Of a stretch of DNA of 62,000 nt, positions 40,375 to 51,139 are shown piece by piece (position 1 is the first letter of the stretch; each line of letters begins with the position of its first letter). The translations under genes were made by a program, and so were the position numbers. The stretch lies in contig RPFO01000084.1 in the NCBI GenBank assembly GCA_009746045.1, positions 700,176 through 762,175 of the forward strand, written 5' to 3'. This DNA comes from Mesostigma viride. Its lineage: Eukaryota > Streptophyta > Mesostigmatophyceae > Mesostigmatales > Mesostigmataceae. Under the pieces are notes generated by a model, which had not been told where the DNA came from, made no database searches, and saw nothing but the letters and a program-made list of their open reading frames with translations.

Positions 40375-40841
40375 TATATATTGACTTTGAGTCGGCGTTC
40401 AAACGGGTAGCCATGACAATTGCAGGGGCAACATTAAGTGGAAAAACACACTGTCACAGTATCCGTCAATCTGGAAATAATCTACGGTATAAGTTAGAGT
40501 GCATCCAGCCGCCACACACAAGTGGGTGGCTTACATCAACACTAAAATGACGCGTCGGGTCACTAGTATGCAAGTACAAGGACATTGCGCCTCCAGGGCA
40601 GCACTTAGTGAACATAGGGTCGGCGCGAAGCGCAGATCCAGGCAAATTTTGTCAGGCGGCTACAGTACCACTAGGTACGGTACGGATGTCAGCTAACACC
40701 GCTGGAAATCGGATGTCAGCTAACACCACTGGAAATATATTTAGTCAAATGTAGCAGAAAGTAGTCATATAAGTTCCGGTATACCCGAAACTAGCACACT
40801 CAATAAAAAGACTGTCAGGCATATTGGGGCATATCCTGACA

Positions 40842-40945
40842 CCCCCCTTGCATACAATGTGCCTGTTCCCCCCTTGCTCAGAGAAACCTATAGCTAGTGA
40901 GGGTATAGCCGGGTACACTCCCATGGCACCCCCCTTACACGGCTA
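40842..40945 (-). promoter_or_regulatory. polypurine tracts of element 3
   Basis: On the - strand three GYAAGGGGGG motifs occur: one abutting the LTR at 40842-40851 and two more upstream near 40869-40879 and 40928-40938. Confidence 0.6.
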
Positions 40946-41410
40946 TCTGGTTGGAGCTGAGAGGAGACTTGATGACTGTAGCCCCCAGGTGTCCCTGGGA
41001 GTGCGCCACAGTGGCGGTCGCTTGGAGAATGCCGGTGACCCTAGAAAACCTTGGTTGTGGCTGCTGTTGCTGGGAAAAAATGCTGGGACCCTGGAAAGAC
41101 ATCCGGTGGCCCCCAGGTGTCCCTGGGAGTGCGCCACAGGAGAAAAGAACACAGGTTGACTGGTTGATGCTGGTACTGCAGTACTGGTCACTGCTGGCTG
41201 CTGGCATGAAGACCTGCACCTGTCACGTCTGGCAGGGCGGGCTACTAGCCGCTAGCGATGCAGGAGGGCCAGAGGACGGGTTGGGGGGGCTGGCTGCTGT
41301 CGCCTGCTGCAGTGCAGGTTGAAAAGCTCCAGGGCCCACGTCTGGTGCTAGCTGGGCCCAGCTGGCTGCTACCCCTTGTTCCCGGTCCCGGGGGGAGCTG
41401 GATAAGGCGT

Positions 41411-42301
41411 TTAGAAGCAGAAACCGGGGGGGAGGTCGGGGGCCTCGTGGGAGGGCGCCGGGGTGTCGGTGGTGTGGTGGGCGGCGGGCCCGCCGGTGTT
41501 GCCGCGAGTGTTCCGTAGGTGAGGATACTTCCACCAGCAGGTGGGCTCCTGATGAGAGGTGCGACCGCAGTGGGTGCAGCTGGGCCGCTGGGTCCCGCCA
41601 TTGTGACCGCCACGCCCCCTGCCACGGCCGGTGCCACGGCCACCGCGTCCAGAGTGGGAGGTATGATACACCCCGGTGGCCTCCGCGGAATCTTTGTTAC
41701 CGTGCACAAGGTCCCAGGCCTTAAGAAGTGCCGCCTTAGTTTCCTGTAGGGTGATACCGTCCCCAAGGTTCAATTGGGCAAGGGACGGAAGCAACTCCTC
41801 GGTCACGCCGGCGATCAGATTCTCGGCCAGATCCTCGGGTGCCATTTTGGCGCCGGTGGCAATCAGGTCGTTATAAGTTAATTCCCCGTCGGTTATATAT
41901 TGCCGCATTGTGACGCCGTGTTCCAGCTTCATTCGATTTAGCTTGCGGCGTAGTGCTCGCCGGTTGCTCATCTGCAGTTTGAGATGCTCATATTCTTCAC
42001 AGATGCGATGATATGCCACGCTGCCAGTTTTCTGAGTAACACTGTTTGCCACTTTGAGTGCCGGTCCAACGAGGCACTGACAAAGGGCCGCAAAAAGAAT
42101 CAGGTCGCGTTCCTCATTGACCTCGGTGCCAAGCAGGACAGACAGCATCCCGAATGCTGTCACTACGGCCAGAAAAGGAATCTTCGTGTTATCCCACTTT
42201 ACTGGGTCGAGGCCGTCGAACTGTGTAATATTTTTGCAGGCCTGTAAGATGTTGAGATCTTTCGTCGCTTTCGTAGCTGCTGCTGTCGCGGCTGCGGACA
42301 T
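41411..42301 (-). CDS. Gag of element 3, copia type with CCHC zinc knuckle
   Basis: 296 residues from an ATG 313 bp inside the 5' LTR. Ala-rich start, then a copia-type gag core (ITQFDGLDPVKWDNTKIPFL; ALKVANSVTQ; residues about 95-200 helical with LRRKLNRMKLEHGVTM), an Arg/Gly-rich linker (GRGGRGTGRGRGRGG) and a knuckle CTHCGRTSHQEPTC at 242-255. The frame is intact although the element has no pol, so gag may be maintained in cis while reverse transcriptase and integrase come from a related element. 40946-41410 has no coding feature I can name. Confidence 0.85.
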   Translation of the reverse strand: MSAAATAAATKATKDLNILQACKNITQFDGLDPVKWDNTKIPFLAVVTAFGMLSVLLGTEVNEERDLILFAALCQCLVGPALKVANSVTQKTGSVAYHRICEEYEHLKLQMSNRRALRRKLNRMKLEHGVTMRQYITDGELTYNDLIATGAKMAPEDLAENLIAGVTEELLPSLAQLNLGDGITLQETKAALLKAWDLVHGNKDSAEATGVYHTSHSGRGGRGTGRGRGRGGHNGGTQRPSCTHCGRTSHQEPTCWWKYPHLRNTRGNTGGPAAHHTTDTPAPSHEAPDLPPGFCF

Positions 42302-42602
42302 GATTGTCTCGGCAAGGTTAAAATCTGGTCACAACCGAGTCTCGGCAAGGTGAAAATCTGGAAACAACCGAGAAAACCGGAGACGCTCAATCCGTAATGG
42401 TAAAGATTAATATTAATATGCGACGATGGTTGAGAACAGCGAATACGAGATAGAGACGATCGTCTAAATACTGGAGTTCTTGAATTTCGATACAGGGAAG
42501 CCCGTCAAGGATATGAACGACTGGCATAAAGTGCCGACGTCGGATTCAGGGAGTCAATTTGCCCGATAAATGGGACCAGTTGCAGCAATTTAGTTGGCCA
42601 CC

Positions 42603-42614
42603 CCTCCGATACCA
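42603..42614 (-). promoter_or_regulatory. primer binding site of element 3
   Basis: On the - strand TGGTATCGGAGG follows the 5' LTR directly; same initiator-Met-tRNA type as the nested element at 25932. Confidence 0.75.
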
Positions 42615-43147
42615 TGTCAAAATGTAGGACAGGTGGCAGGCTTAAAGATCGAATAATGCTTTACTGATTATATATATTGACTTTGAGTCGGCGTTCAAAC
42701 GGGTAGCCATGACAATTGCAGGGGCAACATTAAGTGGAAAAACACACTGTCACAGTATCCGTCGATCTGGAAATAATCTACGGTATAAGTTAGAGTGCAT
42801 CCAGCCGCCACACACAAGTGGGTGGCTTACATCAACACTAAAATGACGCGTCGGGTCACTAGTATGCAAGTACAAGGACATTGCGCCTCCAGGGCAGCAC
42901 TTAGTGAACATAGGGTCGGCGCGAAGCGCAGATCCAGGCAAATTTTGTCAGGCGGCTACAGTACCACTAGGTACGGTACGGATGTCAGCTAACACCGCTG
43001 GAAATCGGATGTCAGCTAACACCACTGGAAATATATTTAGTCAAATGTAGCAGAAAGTAGTCATATAAGTTCCGGTATACCCGAAACTAGCACACTCAAT
43101 AAAAAGACTGTCAGGCATATTGGGGCATATCCTGACACAACTGTTAT

Positions 43148-43452
43148 TGCAGACATGGATTCATTAATTCATTTAAAGAATACGTTGAGGTTACGTCGAG
43201 TGATTGACAACGTCCAAACCTGTCATCCGACCTCCATCCTCGCTGCCTTTATGCCAAGCAGTGCCACTATAGGTCGGCACCAGCTGGCTGATCCACTCTT
43301 GTGGCCCCAATTCACCCGTCACTAAGTTACGGCCCGAAGTTCATTGTAGTGGGCCGAACTACGGGTCGACCATAGGGCGGATCGACCTCTAACTAACCAT
43401 GTCCGTACGTGGTAACTATCATTACGTTATGCCATTCGATACCCGTCTATCG
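43148..43452. repeat. foldback element F, outer right arm
   Basis: Inverted counterpart of 34761-35060, ending CTATCG at 43447-43452 followed by ATATATAT. Preceded by the GTTAT duplication of element 2. Confidence 0.85.
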
Positions 43453-43460
43453 ATATATAT

Positions 43461-44499
43461 TAAAAATATAATTACTTACAGCAGAGTGAAATCACTCAAA
43501 CCAAAGCAAACGCCCAGCTATAAACCTATATACAGAGCCATGTCAAAGCTCTATACTACGATAAGACCAATGGAAACGCCTAACGGGAGGAACCTAATAG
43601 CCCTGCTGCACCGCAAAATCAGCCCGCGTACGGCGGAGCATGATGTCAGCCATGGCCCGAGTCAGCGCCACCGACAGGCGCTGACGCCAATATGACGTCC
43701 AGGTCCGCGCCGACCATGGGGCCCGCTGGCCCTCCAGGTCCAGCCGGTCCTCCCGGAGCCGGCAACACTCCTTGAAGAAGGCGGAGGTCAGGGGCCCCAT
43801 GGCCCCAAACTCCTCCAGGACAAAGGGCACCACACGATGGTGCCCGACGTCGCCGTAGGCCAGGAGCTTGGCCCGCTCCGCCCGGTCCGCCGTGTAACCT
43901 GCCGTGAGGGAGGCCCCAGCCACGTGGCTAAGAGCCAAGGGCCGCGCCACCGAAACGTCAATAAGCAGATGCCGGCCACCCCCCTCAAAGTCCAGCACCA
44001 CGATGTCAGGCCGGTGGTTGGGGGAATAGAAGGCAGCGCCATCCGCATCCTCGGACCGGATGTTCGCGTGGGGGAAAACCGACCGAATCATGGCGAGCAC
44101 CACCGTCAGGAGGACAGTGTGCAAATACAAATACCAATTCTGATTCTGTTGGCCCCCCATGCAGGCAAGGTAGTGAGTCCCCGTGGGATCCAGCGGCTGC
44201 CCACAGCTACCACAAGGCCGCCCGGCCGGAACAAGAGGCTGCGGGGCAAATAGCTGGTGCCGGAGCGCCACCGAGTAGTGGCTGGGAGCCAAGGCGAATG
44301 GGGGGGCCATGGGAAGAGCACGAAGGTACGCCGAGCCCACACTCCGCAAGGAAAGCGAGAACAGCCACGCACGTCCCTGGGCGTTGAGGTCCGCGAAAAG
44401 AGCAATCCAATCAGCCGTGTGCAGAATACCCGCGTAGGTTTTCTGGTGTTTATCGATGACGCGAGCAGGGAATGCGGCGGGAGATTGAACGGAGGCGAT
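43461..44499 (-). mobile_element. LINE family A, truncated copy A4
   Basis: 3' tail TTAAAAATATAATTAC at the left; ORF part 43594-44349 is open for 251 codons and very close to the same part of A5. Truncated at GGAGGCGAT. 14-bp target duplication CTATCGATATATAT at 43447-43460 and 44500-44513, which includes the last six bases of F. Confidence 0.9.
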
Positions 44500-44651
44500 C
44501 TATCGATATATATTTTAAAAATATAATTACTTACAGCAGAGTGAAATCACTCAAACCAAAGCAAACGCCCAGCTATAAACCTATATACAGAGCCATGTCA
44601 AAGCTCTATACTACTACGATAAGACCAATGGAAACGCCTAACGGGAGGAAC

Positions 44652-47428
44652 CTAATAGCCCTGCTGCACCGCAAAATCAGCCCGCGTACGGCGGAGCATG
44701 ATGTCCGCCATGGCCCGAGTCAGCGCCACCGACAAGCGCTGACGCCAATATGACGTCCAGGTCCGCGCCGACCATGGGGCCCGCTGGCCCTCCAGGTCCA
44801 GCCGGTCCTCCCGGAGCCGGCAACACTCCTTGAAGAAGGCGGAGGTCAGGGGCCCCATGGCCCCAAACTCCTCCAGGACAAAGGGCACCACACGATGGTG
44901 CCCGACGTCGCCGTAGGCCAGGAGCTTGGCCCGCTCCGCCCGGTCCGCCGTGTAACCTGCCGTGAGGGAGGCCCCAGCCACGTGGCTAAGAGCCAAGGGC
45001 CGCGCCACCGAAACGTCAATAAGCAGATGCCGGCCACCCCCCTCAAAGTCCAGCACCACGATGTCAGGCCGGTGGTTGGGGGAATAGAAGGCAGCGCCAT
45101 CCGCATCCTCGGACCGGATGTTCGCGTGGGGGAAAACCGACCGAATCATGGCGAGCACCACCGTCAGGAGGACAGTGTGCAAATACAAATACCAATTCTG
45201 ATTCTGTTGGCCCCCCATGCAGGCAAGGTAGTGAGTCCCCGTGGGATCCAGCGGCTGCCCACAGCTACCACAAGGCCGCCCGGCCGGAACAAGAGGCTGC
45301 GGGGCAAATAGCTGGTGCCGGAGCGCCACCGAGTAGTGGCTGGGAGCCAAGGCGAATGGGGGGGCCATGGGAAGAGCACGAAGGTACGCCGAGCCCACAC
45401 TCCGCAAGGAAAGCGAGAACAGCCACGCACGTCCCTGGGCGTTGAGGTCCGCGAAAAGAGCAATCCAATCAGCCGTGTGCAGAATACCCGCGTAGGTTTT
45501 CTGGTGTTTATCGATGACGCGAGCAGGGAATGCGGCGGGAGATTGAACGGAGGCGACCGAGGGAGTGCCGCGAGGGAGGTGGCGCTGTACCGCCTGAGCG
45601 GCACGGACGGGAGAACAGGCCTGCTGGATCTCAGCATAGGCCTCCTGGATGGCGGTGACGAAGGGCAAAGGGCTGCTGGGGTCCAGGAGGTCAGGCGCTG
45701 CCGTTGCCAAAAGGGGCAGGAGCCGGCAGCTTTCCGCCCACGACTGAGCGACGGAGCCCAAAAAGGCTGCTGGGGCCAGCCGGGCGGCACGAGTCAGACC
45801 GCAGCCACCCATCCGTGCAGGCAGGGAGGCAATGCGAATAGCATGTGGCGGGAGGTCGGGGCCCGGGACCAGCTGCGCCAAGGCCGACTGGATGCGTTCG
45901 TCGTGGCCCTCGGCGGCCAGCCGGACCTGAGACGGAAGAGCGCCCCGGAGCCAGTGAACGACGCGAGGGTGAGCGCAAAACCACAGAAGCAGACCCTTGG
46001 TCTGCGAATCATGAAGGCGCGCAATCAAGGGCAGTACCTCAGTGCGTGCCTCGAGGGCGGCCCGCAGAGCATCGATGACAAACGCGGGGTCGCCAACCGG
46101 AACGCCGAGGACATCCAACCCATGGAGGCGCTCGTCCCGGCCCAAGAGCTGGGGCGGAAAGCCGGAGCAATCACCTTGGGGCGAGTACACCGCGCACTTG
46201 GCAAGGGTCAACTGGAGGTTGATGTCGGCCACCGCGGTCTGCAGTGCCAGCAGAGCCGCGGTGGTGTCCGGCACAGGGCCCAGAAGGTAGATATCATCCA
46301 AGTAGGCCTGAATAGCGACCGCCGGGTGGGCAGCATGGACCGCTTGGAGGCAACCCTGGAGGGGGGCGGCAAAGTACAGGGGTCCCAGGGGGTCCCCTTG
46401 CTGGGTGCCCGACCGCGACAGCAGGCCGCCGCGAGTGCCGTCCTCCATGATGTGAACCAGTTGGCCGGGCTGGCCGTAGCACACGGCTGTCCAAGCGTAC
46501 AAGTCCTCGAAGGACTCCATGACGGCCGCAAACATGCTGGCGCGGGACAGACTGTTGAACGCGTTGTGGCAGTCGACCTTGACGACAGCGTGGGTGGGGT
46601 GGGCCTCGAGGTAGGCCTGCACCGAATGGATGAGGATATCCGCCCCGCCTGGAGTCGTCACCCCCAGCTGGGCCGCCACCGAGGTCTCACCCGCTGCGAG
46701 GGGCGGGCAGAAAAAGGCACGGAGCTCGGGCGCCTTTTGGCGGCAGATCACTTTGCCCACGAGCTTGCGGAGCACCTCACCGCAGGCGATCGGGCGCACC
46801 TTGCCCTCGGGGGGGGCAAGACACCCTTGAGCAGAGCGAGGAGGCGAGCGCCCGCTAACCACTCGCGCGCAGCGGGAGGAACGCGACCAGCCGCCAGGTC
46901 AATGAGGGTGTCAAAGAGAATGTCCTCGCCCCCATGCCCCACCAGGACCTCCAAGTGCTCGTAGCGCCAGCCCGACGGCCCGGTAGAGGAAGCCCGCGGG
47001 ACCTCACGCATCACCTCCAGGAAGCAGTCGCGGTCCAGCCGGAGGGGGGCCGGCAGGGGGTCCGGCACGGGCAGCTGGAATCCGGGCTCCGCAGGGTGAA
47101 GAGCCTCCAAGGCCGCCAGGGTAGCCGCATTGGCGGGGGCGAGCTTGGCCATTTCCAAGCGGGTCATGGCCCGGCTGAGCTGCCCCTCGCGGACGAGGCG
47201 GATGACGTCGGCGGCCACCCGCTCGAAGTTGACCTCCCCCGACAGCCGGGCCGTGCGCGGGGGCGGCACGCCAAACAGCCCCTCCCAGTCCCCCTGCAGA
47301 AAGCGTCGGCAACGGGCAATAACCGCACCCTGGAGGCCGCGCACACCACGCCCGAGAGGGGTGAGGAGCAGGCGGGGGGTCACCATGTGCAGTTTAAAGC
47401 CCAGCGGGTCGTCCGGAGCGGCGTGCAT
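44652..47428 (-). CDS. reverse transcriptase and restriction-like endonuclease, family A copy A5
   Basis: The 736-codon frame 44652-46862 continues upstream, after a shift at the G-run 46809-46816, into 46808-47428. In the 736-residue part: RPIACGEVLRKL near 23, motif A VKVDCHNAFN (D97), motif B QGDPLG 155-160, motif C YLDD 187-190, a LINE-typical MGGCGLTRAARLAPAAFL near 351, CCHC at C531, C534, H544, C548, and an endonuclease core RPD 598-600 with D616 in LLIDVSVA. This is the order of R2/CRE-type LINEs, where RT makes cDNA at a nick made by the C-terminal endonuclease. Motif C uses TACTTGGAT codons and so lacks the TATAT target seen in family B. Confidence 0.9.
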
Positions 47429-47536
47429 GCGCCGGAGAGAAACGATTGCACATTGCGCGAAAAGGCTACGCGCGCGGTGGGGGAGGTCGGTCAGGGTAGA
47501 CGTCGGGTTGATGGCGCATGCATCCCAGGGACCGTG

Positions 47537-48987
47537 TCAAGCCAACGCCAACTGGCCGAGTAGTCGGGCGGCGGGGGCTGGGAGCCGGGGGAGCCGAGGC
47601 GGGAGGGGGGAGGGGGCCGGGACTGCTGGCCGGTTGAGGGGCCGTTGAGCAACACAGGCGCGCGCGTGCTGAGCGCGCCCGTGAATGGAGTACACCCGCT
47701 GGCAGTGAGCTTCCGGGCACCGGTAACAGCTCATGGCCTGCAGATCCGCCGCGCCGAGATCGGGGTGCACAGCGCGAAGGTGCTGGCAGAGGAGGTTACG
47801 GTTGTGGAACACACCCGCACACGGGGACCCCGTGGGAAGCAGCACGGCACACCGGTGAAGGCCGTCGGCGGGCGCTGAGTGGCGGGGAGCGGCGCCAGCA
47901 AAGGCAGGACGTGGGGCCTGCGGCGTCTCCCCAGCCGGGCCGGCAGGCGCGCGCACCACGACCCGACCAGCGCCCGGCAGGCCCGCCGGGGCCACGGAGG
48001 AGGCAGTGCCCACCGGGGAGACCCCCAGCGGAGGGGGATCGAGAACGCCGGCGCCCCTCCCAGGGGGACTCGCCAGCGCGCCCGCGACCACCCCAGGCCC
48101 CGGCAACGAGGCCGGGGGCGGAGGCCGAGGGGTCGGGGAGGCAGCTGGCCCCGGGGCCCGGTGGGGACCCGGCAGGGGACCCAGCGAGACCGGGGGCGGG
48201 CCGAGAGGAAGCGCAGTCCCAGGGGGCGGCACAACAGCCCGGCACAACGGGCAGCGCGGCACGGAGTGGAGCAAGCTGCGCGCGATGCACGCTTGATGGA
48301 ATGTGTGGCCGCACGCGGGCAGGCGACACAAGCCATCCCCCGGCCGGAAGGGCTCAAGGCAGATGGCACAGGAGCCCGACTCGGGGTCGTCCCCCTCCAG
48401 AAGGGACCGGACATGAGGGGGGGGCGGGTCCCAGCCGGCCTCCCAGCAACCCGGGAGGCGGCAATCTGGGCGCGCGAGAGGATGCCGACCGGTTGGTCAG
48501 CCGCGGGGTGCCATTCGTGCGGGATGCCTGCCAACTCCAGGATGTCGTGGAGGAAGGCAGAAACAGGCGTCCCCGCGGTTAGGGGCTGGGCGCGCCCGGC
48601 CGAGTCCACCAAGATGGCCTGGCCGCCCTGAACCGCGATGGGGGCCCCGAACTCCACACGCAGCATGGCGGCCTGCGCCAGGCTGAGGGAGGTGATGAGA
48701 AAGCCCCCACTGGCAACCGGGCCGGGAGGCGGGGCCTGGGCGTCCAAGAAGAGGCGAAGCTGCCGCGGGGACATGAGGCCCAGGTCGGCGCCGCCCGCGA
48801 GGTAGGCCGCCCGCACCGAGACCTGTGCGTCTCGAGCCACCGCCGTGACGAACTCGACCACCGCCTGACCCACCCGCTCGTCCAGGGAAAGCAGCTCTTC
48901 CTGCCGGGCGGCCGGGAGATGCCACGGCAGCCGGCAGCCGGCGTGATATCCTTCCAAGACATACCCCCAAAGAGTCGAGGCCGTCAC
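47537..48987 (-). pseudogene. RING-H2 and C2H2-like zinc finger region, copy A5, frameshifted
   Basis: Upper part (48500-48987) resembles family B: TASTLWGYVLEGYHAGCRLPW and LHDILELAGIPHEWHP. After a shift near 48440 comes the RING-H2: CAICLEPF then CRLPACGHTFHQAC and CPLC, giving C-x2-C, C-x-H, H-x2-C, C-x2-C. A Pro/Gly/Ala-rich linker follows, then FHNRNLLCQHLRAVH and CYRCPEAHCQRVYSIHGRAQH, two C2H2/C2HC-like fingers that could bind DNA, as in R2. The frame closes at 47537 and the protein continues in another frame. Confidence 0.75.
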
Positions 48988-49027
48988 CGGGGGGCGGCGG
49001 AAAGAAATGTCGCCCGCACCTGCGCAA

Positions 49028-49681
49028 CTAGGGCCAGGAAGGCCGGGGGCCTAGGGAGCGAGGGGAAGGCGGCCTGGAGCCCGACCGCGTCCAGCAACAA
49101 AGGGCAGTACGCCCAAGAAAAGGTGGCGCGGCCCACCACGCCGACAATGTGCGAGGGCGGCCACGAGGTGAACGCGTGGGCCCGGGGGCCGCCGTCCCAC
49201 GCGGCAAGGACGGGGGTGGCGGCTGGGTGGCCAACCGCGGCCGGGGGAAGGGAGGCCAGAGCGTCGGGGAGCGAGGGGCCGGGGGCGGGCGCCGGGGTCG
49301 CCAGGCCCGCCGGGGGTCGGCCGGGCTCAGCCCAGGCGACAGCGCCGCGCCCCCGTCGGCGGGGCCAGGCGACGGGTGGGGCCCCGGGGCCGAGGGCGCC
49401 AGGGCCCGAGCAACGGCGGCCCCATCGGGCAGGCCACGGCCCGCCCCGAGGGCCTCGGCAGGGGGGCACACGGGGCAGGGGGCCGGAGCACCCAGCGGGG
49501 AGGGCAGCCCGGGGGCCCGCCGGGGGGGACAGCGCGGGCACGTCCAGGAGCCCGGCGGGACCCGGTAGAGCCGGGGAGTAAGACACTGCAAGTGCCACCC
49601 GGAATTGCAAGCATCACAAACTAACATGTGGTGCCCGCGGTGCCCGCTCCGGCAGACCTCGCAGACCAAGGAGTCCGGCAC
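49028..49681 (-). CDS. PHD finger N-terminal region, copy A5
   Basis: SLVCEVCRSGHRGHHMLVCD then ACNSGWHLQCLTPRLYRVPP and WTCPRCP: a C4HC3 PHD finger within the first 55 residues. PHD fingers commonly read histone H3 tails. Downstream is a Pro/Ala-rich linker. The frame opens at the border with the 170-bp monomers and no clear ATG is visible in frame, so the true start is unsettled. The frame changes again near 49030. Confidence 0.75.
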   Translation of the reverse strand: MPDSLVCEVCRSGHRGHHMLVCDACNSGWHLQCLTPRLYRVPPGSWTCPRCPPRRAPGLPSPLGAPAPCPVCPPAEALGAGRGLPDGAAVARALAPSAPGPHPSPGPADGGAALSPGLSPADPRRAWRPRRPPPAPRSPTLWPPFPRPRLATQPPPPSLPRGTAAPGPTRSPRGRPRTLSAWWAAPPFLGRTALCCWTRSGSRPPSPRSLGPRPSWP

Positions 49682-50920
49682 TTTGAAGCCCGCCGGTGCT
49701 ATAATTCCTATCGTCCACGCATGTTTTCCCCTGCCTCAAACCGCACGTTGCATTTAAATCTGGAGCCCAAAATTCACTGAAAACGTGTGCCAGCCGGTAG
49801 CAAACTGGGCCAAGCTGCCACGGAATGGCGGTACCGCCTGCCGTCCGGCACTTTGAAGCCCGCCGGTGCTATAATTCCTATCGTCCACGCATGTTTTCCC
49901 CTGCCTCAAACCGCACGTTGCATTTAAATCTGGAGCCCAAAATTCACTGAAAACGTGTGCCAGCCGGTAGCAAACTGGGCCAAGCTGCCACGGAATGGTG
50001 GTACCGCCTGCCGTCCGGCACTTTGAAGCCCGCCGGTGCTATAATTCCTATCGTCCACGCATGTTTTCCCCTGCCTCAAACCGCACGTTGCATTTAAATC
50101 TGGAGCCCAAAATTCACTGAAAACGTGTGCCAGCCGGTAGCAAACTGGGCCAAGCTGCCACGGAATGGTGGTACCGCCTGCCGTCCGGCACTTTGAAGCC
50201 CGCCGGTGCTATAATTCCTATCGTCCACGCATGTTTTCCCCTGCCTCAAACCGCACGTTGCATTTAAATCTGGAGCCCAAAATTCACTGAAAACGTGTGC
50301 CAGCCGGTAGCAAACTGGGCCAAGCTGCCACGGAATGGTGGTACCGCCTGCCGTCCGGCACTTTGAAGCCCGCCGGTGCTATAATTCCTATCGTCCACGC
50401 ATGTTTTCCCCTGCCTCAAACCGCACGTTGCATTTAAATCTGGAGCCCAAAATTCACTGAAAACGTGTGCCAGCCGGTAGCAAACTGGGCCAAGCTGCCA
50501 CGGAATGGTGGTACCGCCTGCCGTCCGGCACTTTGAAGCCCGCCGGTGCTATAATTCCTATCGTCCACGCATGTTTTCCCCTGCCTCAAACCGCACGTTG
50601 CATTTAAATCTGGAGCCCAAAATTCACTGAAAACGTGTGCCAGCCGGTAGCAAACTGGGCCAAGCTGCCACGGAATGGTGGTACCGCCTGCCGTCCGGCA
50701 CTTTGAAGCCCGCCGGTGCTATAATTCCTATCGTCCACGCATGTTTTCCCCTGCCTCAAACCGCACGTTGCATTTAAATCTGGAGCCCAAAATTCACTGA
50801 AAACGTGTGTCAGCCGGTAGCAAACTGGGCCAAGCTGCCACGGAATGGTGGTACCGCCTGCCGTCCGGCACTTTGAAGCCCGCCGGTGCTATAATTCCTA
50901 TCGTCCACGCATGTTTTTTT
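49682..50920 (-). repeat. 170-bp tandem monomers at the 5' end of LINE A5
   Basis: Units start CTTTGAAGCCCGCC at 49681, 49851, 50021, 50191, 50361, 50531 and 50701, with a partial unit from 50871. They differ at only a few positions (CGGAATGGCG or CGGAATGGTG; one TGTGTCAGCC). Position and regularity recall the promoter monomers of mouse L1 5' UTRs. Confidence 0.9.
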
Positions 50921-50930
50921 CGATATATAT

Positions 50931-51139
50931 ACCCCACTGTCACCAATATTACTCTAGATATCAGCTGTCGGCACCCTCGTATTACTACACATGCAGAGGT
51001 GTGCCGCGGAACTATAAGGTATGGGCTTCAAACCACCTTAGGTATCTACTACTCTCTTTTGCACGCATCTTTTTATAACATATTACTTTTGCCAAACATT
51101 CTCGTGCTCGCTAGGCTCGACCCTAGTCGGCACGCTACA
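50931..51139 (+). repeat. foldback element X, right arm
   Basis: CCCCACTGTCACC...CGGCACGCTACA, inverted counterpart of 22655-22752 plus 33063-33162. The end matches the left end over at least 19 bases. Followed by the CCCGC duplication. Confidence 0.85.

Larger units (their letters stand above)
40057..43137 (-). mobile_element. LTR retrotransposon element 3, gag-only, in the right end of element 2
   Basis: LTRs of 523 bp: 42615-43137 is intact and is the 5' LTR on the - strand; 40057-40841 is the 3' LTR enlarged by a LINE fragment. Ends TGTCA...TGACA. Target duplication CAACT at 40052-40056 and 43138-43142. On the - strand the primer site TGGTATCGG follows the 5' LTR and three AAGGGGGG tracts precede the 3' LTR, as in the nested element at 25122-27598. 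It encodes gag but no pol. Confidence 0.9.
44514..50920 (-). mobile_element. LINE family A, full-length copy A5 (PHD, RING, RT, REL)
   Basis: Target duplication CGATATATAT at 44504-44513 and 50921-50930. From its 5' end: seven and a quarter 170-bp monomers, a PHD finger, a region shared with family B, a RING-H2 finger, C2H2-like fingers, RT, CCHC and endonuclease, a short 3' UTR and GTAAGTAATTATATTTTTAA. No poly(A) tail, as in R2-like elements. The coding region needs several frame changes, one of them at a run of eight G at 46809-46816, where an assembly error is plausible. Confidence 0.9.

Noticed and set aside
47879-49624. Long + strand frames opposite LINE A5 and B4 coding regions
   Set aside because: They are Arg/Gly/Pro-rich shadows of very GC-rich coding sequence on the other strand and have no motif of their own.
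49681-50920. 170-bp array as a centromeric satellite
   Set aside because: It ends exactly at the target duplication of LINE A5 and directly adjoins its coding region, so it is better read as part of the element. A genome-wide search could reopen this.
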